A DNA stretch of 7,582 nucleotides, from the NCBI GenBank assembly GCA_943908425.1, contig CALTTC010000046.1, positions 1 to 7,582 of the forward strand. The letters are read 5' to 3'. Both the position numbers and the translations under genes were made by a program. Source of the stretch: an uncultured Moraxella sp. Lineage in GTDB: Bacteria; Pseudomonadota; Gammaproteobacteria; Pseudomonadales; Moraxellaceae. The stretch's first letter is position 1; every line of letters starts with the position of its first letter. The notes beneath the pieces were generated by a model. That model had not been told where the DNA came from. It ran no database searches and worked only from the letters and a program-made list of their open reading frames with translations. This document shows, piece by piece, positions 4,148 to 7,582 of the stretch.

Positions 4148-4837
4148 TTACACTTTAGCAAAATCTAAGCTGATTTGTTGGTATACCCCTTTGTCATCAC
4201 GCTCATAAAAGCGAATGTACTCTTTTGATGACACCACTTGGGTGGCATCAGAAATAGCCGCCATGGCTTGTAGCCACTTCTCATCAGTGATATTAAGACG
4301 GCGTAGCGACAGTACCCGCTGGGTATTAATCTTACCTTCTTTATCCACATCAAAAGCGTTATTTATGATCGCTTTAATGTTGTCATTTGAGCCTTGTGTC
4401 CATTCATTTAGACACTCATCAATTAACGATTTGGCTACCTGCAAGCGTTCATCAAAGACCAGGCTGTCCGACACCGCACGCTGGATTTTGTATTTACCGT
4501 CATAGCTTAAAAGGGTGGTATTGCCTTTATTGCCACCTAATTTTGTGTCATAATCACTGGCGGACAGCTCAATAAAGCCATCAAATTCATCAAATAAAAT
4601 GTCTTTGGCAGATGTCATCTGAGCTTGTAGCTCTTTGGCTTTTACAATAAGACGGCGAACGGTGTCATCACGCAACTTGTCAATGGTTTTAACTTTATCG
4701 CTTGGGATTAAATGCCCTTGGGCGTTTTGCATATAGCCTGTTGGGATTACATTTTGGTCTGTCTTATGTTCTGTCATCGGTTGCTCCTTAGTTGACAGTG
4801 GGGGTTGATTTTGGATTTGTCTGTCATTGATTGACAT
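4148..4837 (-). CDS. DUF3164 family phage protein
   Basis: This 229-residue protein is a clear DUF3164 member, a family of Mu-like phages sometimes misnamed a sulfate transporter. There is no membrane segment. Family landmarks in order are GYMQNAQGHLIPSDKVK (34-50), a helical stretch (about 55-85), FIELSASDY (88-96), KLGGNKGNTTLLSYDGKYKI (99-118), FDERLQVAK, then KEGKINTQRVLSLRRLNI and the C-terminal KEYIRFYERDDKGVY. Its function is unknown; it is expected to be cytoplasmic and early-expressed. Two starts have good ribosome sites: ATG 4837 (AGGAG, spacing 6) and, 20 codons in, ATG 4777 (TAAGGAG, spacing 6). The conserved part begins after both, so I report the longer form. The gene normally lies between B and mor in related phages; here it follows mor. 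Confidence 0.85.
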   Translation of the reverse strand: MSINDRQIQNQPPLSTKEQPMTEHKTDQNVIPTGYMQNAQGHLIPSDKVKTIDKLRDDTVRRLIVKAKELQAQMTSAKDILFDEFDGFIELSASDYDTKLGGNKGNTTLLSYDGKYKIQRAVSDSLVFDERLQVAKSLIDECLNEWTQGSNDNIKAIINNAFDVDKEGKINTQRVLSLRRLNITDEKWLQAMAAISDATQVVSSKEYIRFYERDDKGVYQQISLDFAKV

Positions 4838-4853
4838 ATTAAGCTCCTATATT

Positions 4854-4880
4854 AAAAAGTCTTAGTGGCTAACCAGCCAC
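4854..4880 (-). terminator. Weak terminator/attenuator hairpin between mor and DUF3164
   Basis: GTGGCT (4865-4870) and AGCCAC (4875-4880) form a perfect 6-bp stem with a 4-nt loop. On the minus strand a T5 run follows only after a 5-6 nt gap (4858-4854). The gap makes it a weak terminator, perhaps reducing transcription beyond mor. The dyad could instead be a protein-binding site. Confidence 0.35.
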
Positions 4881-4913
4881 GAGGCGATAAGCGTTCATCA
4901 ATTACTCCATACA

Positions 4914-5396
4914 TTAAAGGGCATCAAATAAGTCAGGCTGACGTTTTTGACTAAACTTTTTTAAAATCGCATAGCCTGTGCGCTCAGCAATGCCAAAGCT
5001 GTGAGACACTTCACGCACTGCCTTGTATTGACTTATGCCAGTCTCCATTTTTGTCATCACCGCATTAAAAAAGGCTTGGTTAAACAAAGCACGGCGTAGA
5101 GACGTACAAAAAGGGATATAGACATAACTGCCACCAAAGTAGGCAATGAGTTTTTGGGTGGCTTTTGGTCCAACAAGTGCCACAAGCTGTTTGCCGGTGT
5201 TACTGCCCAGCGTTTTGGGCATCAAATAATCAAGCCCTGCCAACGCTTCTACCACAATCATCGCTTGCTCTATGCCGATAAGACTTGCTATCGTTTGCAC
5301 GGTTTCTGGCATTAAGCTTTTTAAATAATCGGCGTTGTCTATCATCATCTGCTGGGTGTCAGGCTTATTTGACTTAGCATTGCTGTTTTTACTCAT
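4914..5396 (-). CDS. mor: Mor family transcriptional activator
   Basis: This 160-residue protein has the Mor domain layout. A helical dimerisation region (about 28-85: LMPETVQTIASLIGIEQAM; VALVGPKATQKLIAYFGG) leads to the conserved GGSYVYIP strand-turn (88-95), and a C-terminal helix-turn-helix follows (about 119-148: GISQYKAVREVSHSFGIAER). In Mu, Mor is made from the end of the early transcript and turns on the middle promoter by binding upstream of a poor -35 and recruiting RNA polymerase. It is slightly longer than Mu Mor (129 residues) because of an Asn/Lys-rich N-terminus. The start is ATG 5396 with AAAGGGG upstream. It lies downstream of gemA as in Mu, but with a 101-nt gap holding a promoter-like site, an inverted repeat and a small-RNA candidate. 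No Mu C homologue is seen in the window. Confidence 0.88.
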   Translation of the reverse strand: MSKNSNAKSNKPDTQQMMIDNADYLKSLMPETVQTIASLIGIEQAMIVVEALAGLDYLMPKTLGSNTGKQLVALVGPKATQKLIAYFGGSYVYIPFCTSLRRALFNQAFFNAVMTKMETGISQYKAVREVSHSFGIAERTGYAILKKFSQKRQPDLFDAL

Positions 5397-5422
5397 TATT
5401 TATCCCCTTTTGTGTGCCGTTG

Positions 5423-5431
5423 TGCTATAAT
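5423..5431 (+). promoter_or_regulatory. Consensus extended -10 promoter on the plus strand
   Basis: TGCTATAAT contains the TG-N extension plus a perfect TATAAT (5426-5431). There is no clear -35, which extended -10 promoters do not require. No protein-coding gene follows on this strand; transcription would start near 5438 and reach the plus-strand terminator at 5461-5486. Confidence 0.5.
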
Positions 5432-5450
5432 TAGTGCATAAGTCTCTCAA
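5424..5450 (-). promoter_or_regulatory. mor: Weak candidate promoter for mor
   Basis: On the minus strand TTGAGA (5450-5445) and TATAGC (5429-5424) are separated by only 15 nt. The inverted repeat at 5436-5459 overlaps the -35. It would start transcription about 20-25 nt upstream of the mor ATG. The short spacer makes it weak, and mor may simply be read from the early promoter as in Mu. Confidence 0.25.
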
Positions 5451-5459
5451 CTCTTATGC
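5436..5459. repeat. Inverted repeat between gemA and mor
   Basis: GCATAAG (5436-5442) and CTTATGC (5453-5459) are perfect 7-bp arms with a 10-nt spacer. As DNA it could be an operator for a dimeric regulator ahead of mor (half-site centres 17 nt apart). As RNA it is the first hairpin of the small-RNA candidate. Confidence 0.7.
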
Positions 5460-5487
5460 CAGCTCAAGTACACACTTGGGCTTTTTA
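5438..5487 (+). ncRNA. Candidate small antisense RNA opposite the mor leader
   Basis: A transcript from the extended -10 at 5423-5431 would begin near 5438. It would form the GCATAAG/CTTATGC hairpin (its first bases may be trimmed by start choice), with a 10-nt loop TCTCTCAACT, and end at the terminator hairpin 5461-5486. That gives about 50 nt and two stem-loops with a one-base linker, the usual build of small regulatory RNAs. It would be fully complementary to the minus-strand transcript between gemA and mor and could control mor expression. No short reading frame with a ribosome site is seen. This is sequence inference only. Confidence 0.4.
5461..5486 (+). terminator. Plus-strand intrinsic terminator with no upstream coding gene
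   Basis: AGCTCAAGT (5461-5469) pairs with ACTTGGGCT (5474-5482), one T-G pair included, with the loop ACAC; TTTTATTT follows. The T run is on the plus strand only, so it stops transcription running antisense into gemA. The nearest plus-strand gene ends about 4 kb upstream and has its own terminator. Confidence 0.65.
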
Positions 5488-5497
5488 TTTGTCTTTT

Positions 5498-5962
5498 TTA
5501 TTTGTCTTTATGACGCTTTTGATAAACCGCCAAGGCTTGCACCACTTTATAGAGCCTTTGGGCATCGAGCCAATGCACCATATCCACGCCAAACATCTGC
5601 TTGGCAGTAGCATTGGCATAGCTCCACGGCAAGCCCATATCGGCAAGGATTGCTTCTACCTTATTAAGTAGTGCGACACGGTCGGCAGTGGTGGTGGGTT
5701 TAGACTGTTTGGGTTTGGCTTGTTTAGCAACAAAGCCCAAGCGTTTAAATTCATTGCATACAGCCACAAGCTCGCTATTTGTCATCAGCCCACAGCTGTC
5801 TTTGCCTGTAACTCTCATTAAAAGCTCACGATAAGTCGCTTCATCCAGCCCAAGCTCGTTTTTAGCGATGTGGATTTTAGCCTTTAGGGCATTGGTGTTT
5901 GCCGCTTTGGCTTGCCATGCTGTGGTGCGGGTTTTTCTGGTGCGGTTTTTGATGGGTTTCAT
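5498..5962 (-). CDS. gemA: GemA (Mu gp16-like, DUF1018) protein
   Basis: This 154-residue protein carries the family signature LKAKIHIAKNELGLDEATYRELL (broken here at AKNELG) over residues 27-49. It continues with MRVTGKDSCGLMTNSEL (49-65) and FKRLGFV (72-78), a Lys/Gln-rich linker (about 79-93), and a second conserved part with YANATAKQMFGVDMVHWLD (115-133) and KVVQALAVYQKR. In Mu, gemA is an early gene that alters host gene expression and DNA supercoiling through gyrase and is co-expressed with mor. The same order holds here. The start is ATG 5962 with ATAAGGAG upstream. The basic N-terminus (KNRTRKTRT) suggests nucleic-acid contact. The molecular function in this phage is inferred from family. 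Confidence 0.87.
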   Translation of the reverse strand: MKPIKNRTRKTRTTAWQAKAANTNALKAKIHIAKNELGLDEATYRELLMRVTGKDSCGLMTNSELVAVCNEFKRLGFVAKQAKPKQSKPTTTADRVALLNKVEAILADMGLPWSYANATAKQMFGVDMVHWLDAQRLYKVVQALAVYQKRHKDK

Positions 5963-5971
5963 ACGTGCTCC

Positions 5972-6268
5972 TTATAGGATTTTAATACTTTTAATAAACA
6001 GTTTGCTTGGGTTATCATCGCTCATATAATCAACCTGCTCGTCCTCGCTTAAATAAGCCAGCAATGGATGATCTGCTATCATCTTATCCATGTAAGCCAA
6101 AAGCTCATTATCATCAGCATCTTTTAGCATTGCCATGTTGGTTTTGTCTTGCTCATCAAAAGCTTGGGCTTTTTGTATTAAGTCAGTAAGTACACTTTTG
6201 TTATTGGAGGCACAAATCGGTGTACAATCACAGCTTGAGTTCATACAAAGAATATAAGCGGTTGTCAT
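5972..6268 (-). CDS. Small protein with Cys-rich N-terminus, unknown function
   Basis: This 98-residue protein lies between B and gemA, with gaps of 10 and 9 nt, in the early operon. I chose ATG 6268 because AAAGGAG precedes it by 5 nt; the GTG at 6274 overlaps that ribosome site. The N-terminus has four cysteines close together (CMNSSCDCTPIC, residues 8-20), possibly a metal or disulfide site. The rest is strongly acidic and helical (DADDNELLAYMDKMIADH; YLSEDEQVDYMSDD), ending with a basic hydrophobic tail KLFIKSIKIL. Acidic small proteins in phage early regions often bind host proteins or mimic DNA, but nothing here proves that. No known family is recognised. Confidence 0.7.
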   Translation of the reverse strand: MTTAYILCMNSSCDCTPICASNNKSVLTDLIQKAQAFDEQDKTNMAMLKDADDNELLAYMDKMIADHPLLAYLSEDEQVDYMSDDNPSKLFIKSIKIL

Positions 6269-6278
6269 AAACACTCCT

Positions 6279-7157
6279 TTAGTTAATCAACATATCAGTA
6301 ACTCTTTCAATCATCTTGGCAGATAATGGCTTATCAGGGTTTAATTTGACAATCCGATTGACCCCACGCAAGATTTTATTCAAACGGCGTGCATTACCGC
6401 CACTGGCTTCAATAAAACTGTCATCAAATTCATCGGTACCAATGGCGTGTTGTACAAGCAGTTTAATATCGGCATCAGGCAAAGCCTTTTTTAAGTCATA
6501 AGCAAAGCCAATGCGACTATATAACTGCTTGTACTCACCACGGCGACCTCGCAGGTTGGCACGAAGCTGGGGCATACCTGCTAGTACCACGCCCACCCCT
6601 GACAAATCGTGAATACGGCGGACAATCTCAAGGCACTTATAAGATAACAGCTCAGCCTCATCAATGATAATGAGCTTTTCTGTGCCTTGTAATTTGCCCA
6701 CAATCGCTTGGATGTTGTCGTGATTGCTTTTACTTACAACCACGCCTAATTTGCCACACAATTCATTTAACAAAACCTTAGGGCTAAAGGTTGGCTCAGC
6801 TTCTATTAAAACCACATTGTCAATACTGTCGCTATAATGTTTTAATGCCATGGTTTTGCCCAGCCCCGCCTCACCGATGACAAGGTTAATGTCATTCATA
6901 CTGTGAGCCATACCACAAATATCAAAGATTGCTTTGGCGGTGTCGGTAGCCACAAAGCCCATATTGATGTCTGTTTTTTTATCCCTGGCACGGGCAAGCA
7001 TCTCCTCTACTTTTTTATCAATGGCGGACACATCACCGCTATAATTGCCTTTTAAATACTGGCTAATGGTGGCAGACGACACCCCAAGGGCGGTTGCTAC
7101 TTTGGCTTGGGACAGATTATGCTCTTGCATATACTGCTGTAATAACGATATACTCAT
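6279..7157 (-). CDS. B: Mu B-like transposition target-selection ATPase
   Basis: This 292-residue protein (Mu B is 312) has an N-terminal Cro-type helix-turn-helix at about 16-36 (SQAKVATALGVSSATISQYL), then an AAA+ ATPase domain. Walker A is GEAGLGKT (95-102) and Walker B is LIIIDEAE (162-169). An LAGMPQL sensor-like strand lies near 192-198 and a likely arginine finger at SRIG (about 214-217). The C-terminal domain includes GGNARRLNKILRG. B forms ATP-dependent filaments on target DNA, stimulates transposase A and protects the phage's own DNA from insertion. The start is ATG 7157 with AGGAG at a 6-nt spacing; the GTG at 7160 is too close to that site. It follows A by 9 nt, as in all Mu-like early operons. 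Confidence 0.92.
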   Translation of the reverse strand: MSISLLQQYMQEHNLSQAKVATALGVSSATISQYLKGNYSGDVSAIDKKVEEMLARARDKKTDINMGFVATDTAKAIFDICGMAHSMNDINLVIGEAGLGKTMALKHYSDSIDNVVLIEAEPTFSPKVLLNELCGKLGVVVSKSNHDNIQAIVGKLQGTEKLIIIDEAELLSYKCLEIVRRIHDLSGVGVVLAGMPQLRANLRGRRGEYKQLYSRIGFAYDLKKALPDADIKLLVQHAIGTDEFDDSFIEASGGNARRLNKILRGVNRIVKLNPDKPLSAKMIERVTDMLIN

Positions 7158-7166
7158 CACTTACTC

Positions 7167-7582
7167 CTAGTTGGCTCTTTGGTGTTCAAATAAAATAAAC
7201 TCATCTTCATCGATTGGGCTAAGCTCTTTATACTGAGCGTCAATCACATGGCTACCAAACACCTCAAAATCTTTGTGTTCAATAACCTTTTGATTTTCTG
7301 CTTTGATTTTGTCAATCTTGGCTTGAGCTCGGCGTTCAATGCCCGCCTCACGCTTAGCACGGGCTTTTTGGGCAAAGCTTTTGGGGAAGGCATCACACGT
7401 TTTCCAATCAAGCTGTGCCACACAAATAAACCTATCGTCTTCTGTTTTAACCAATACCGTGCTTACATCGTGAATATCCACCCCAACAAGCACCGTTTGA
7501 CCGTCATAAAATTCCAATGCTTCATCACCATAAAAGCCATTTTCATAGCGTACCCGTCCACGCTCCACCACCCGAGCAAAGG
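7167..7582 (-). CDS. A: Mu A-like DDE transposase, C-terminal end (gene runs off the window)
   Basis: Only the last 137 codons plus two bases are present, and the frame is open at the window edge. It starts in the C-terminal beta-barrel of Mu transposases: RVRYENGFYGDEALEFYDGQ, then VLVGVDIHDVSTVLVKTEDD and RFICVAQLDW. A basic helical stretch follows (FAQKARAKREAGIERRAQ, then AKIDKIKAENQK), equivalent to the Mu A tail that contacts DNA and the B protein. It ends with an acidic segment (PIDEDEFILFE). The catalytic DDE residues would lie outside the window. Full-length Mu A cuts and joins phage ends during integration and replicative transposition. Identification rests on the domain pattern plus the adjacent B gene. 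Confidence 0.85.
   Translation of the reverse strand, partial: FARVVERGRVRYENGFYGDEALEFYDGQTVLVGVDIHDVSTVLVKTEDDRFICVAQLDWKTCDAFPKSFAQKARAKREAGIERRAQAKIDKIKAENQKVIEHKDFEVFGSHVIDAQYKELSPIDEDEFILFEHQRAN

Noticed and set aside
1..7582. Assignment to a Haemophilus (FluMu) or Neisseria (MuMenB) prophage
   Set aside because: Gene content is similar, but I saw neither the AAGTGCGGT nor the GCCGTCTGAA uptake word; a Moraxellaceae host fits better, though this is not proven.

Overview
The window is an internal piece of a Mu-like transposable prophage. Almost all genes run on the minus strand, so the phage map reads from high to low coordinates: transposase A (3' end only), target-selection ATPase B, a small Cys-rich protein, GemA (gp16), a Mor-family activator, a DUF3164 protein, a small membrane protein, an M15 endolysin, a holin-like protein, a TraR/DksA zinc-finger protein, a DUF2730 (gp25-like) protein, a glycine-zipper membrane protein, a DUF1804 small-terminase-like protein, and the first 82 codons of the large terminase. 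The AT-leaning composition, strong GGAG ribosome sites and protein flavour suggest a gammaproteobacterium of the Moraxellaceae (Moraxella-like). This is inferred from the sequence and not proven. Neither the Haemophilus nor the Neisseria DNA uptake word was seen.

Region by region: 4148-7582 holds replication/transposition and early-middle regulation (A, B, orf, gemA, mor, DUF3164). 3875-4138 encodes a two-TM protein, followed by a strong minus-strand terminator at 3821-3844. 3707-3820 is a control region with a good -10 and a poor -35, as expected of an activator-dependent late promoter. 1473-3706 is a tightly packed, mostly overlapping late block for lysis and the start of packaging. 248-1470 is a foreign-looking cassette on the opposite strand, inserted between the small and large terminase genes. 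It has its own promoter, a long structured leader resembling the C4 antisense-RNA control of phage P1 antirepressor genes, a short leader ORF, a Rha-family gene, a small coupled gene and a strong bidirectional terminator.

How it fits together: A and B would carry out replicative transposition. GemA and Mor come next, and Mor would switch on later promoters; no second activator (Mu C) is visible in the window. The lysis block supplies a peptidoglycan peptidase plus a holin-like membrane protein. The two most interesting signals are regulatory RNAs: (i) the C4-like leader ahead of rha, in which 16 base pairs (two 8-bp blocks) can form between the 5' end of the transcript and the inside of the leader ORF; and (ii) a previously unlabelled, two-hairpin small-RNA candidate of about 50 nt on the plus strand (about 5438-5487), antisense to the mor leader, with a consensus extended -10 box and its own terminator.
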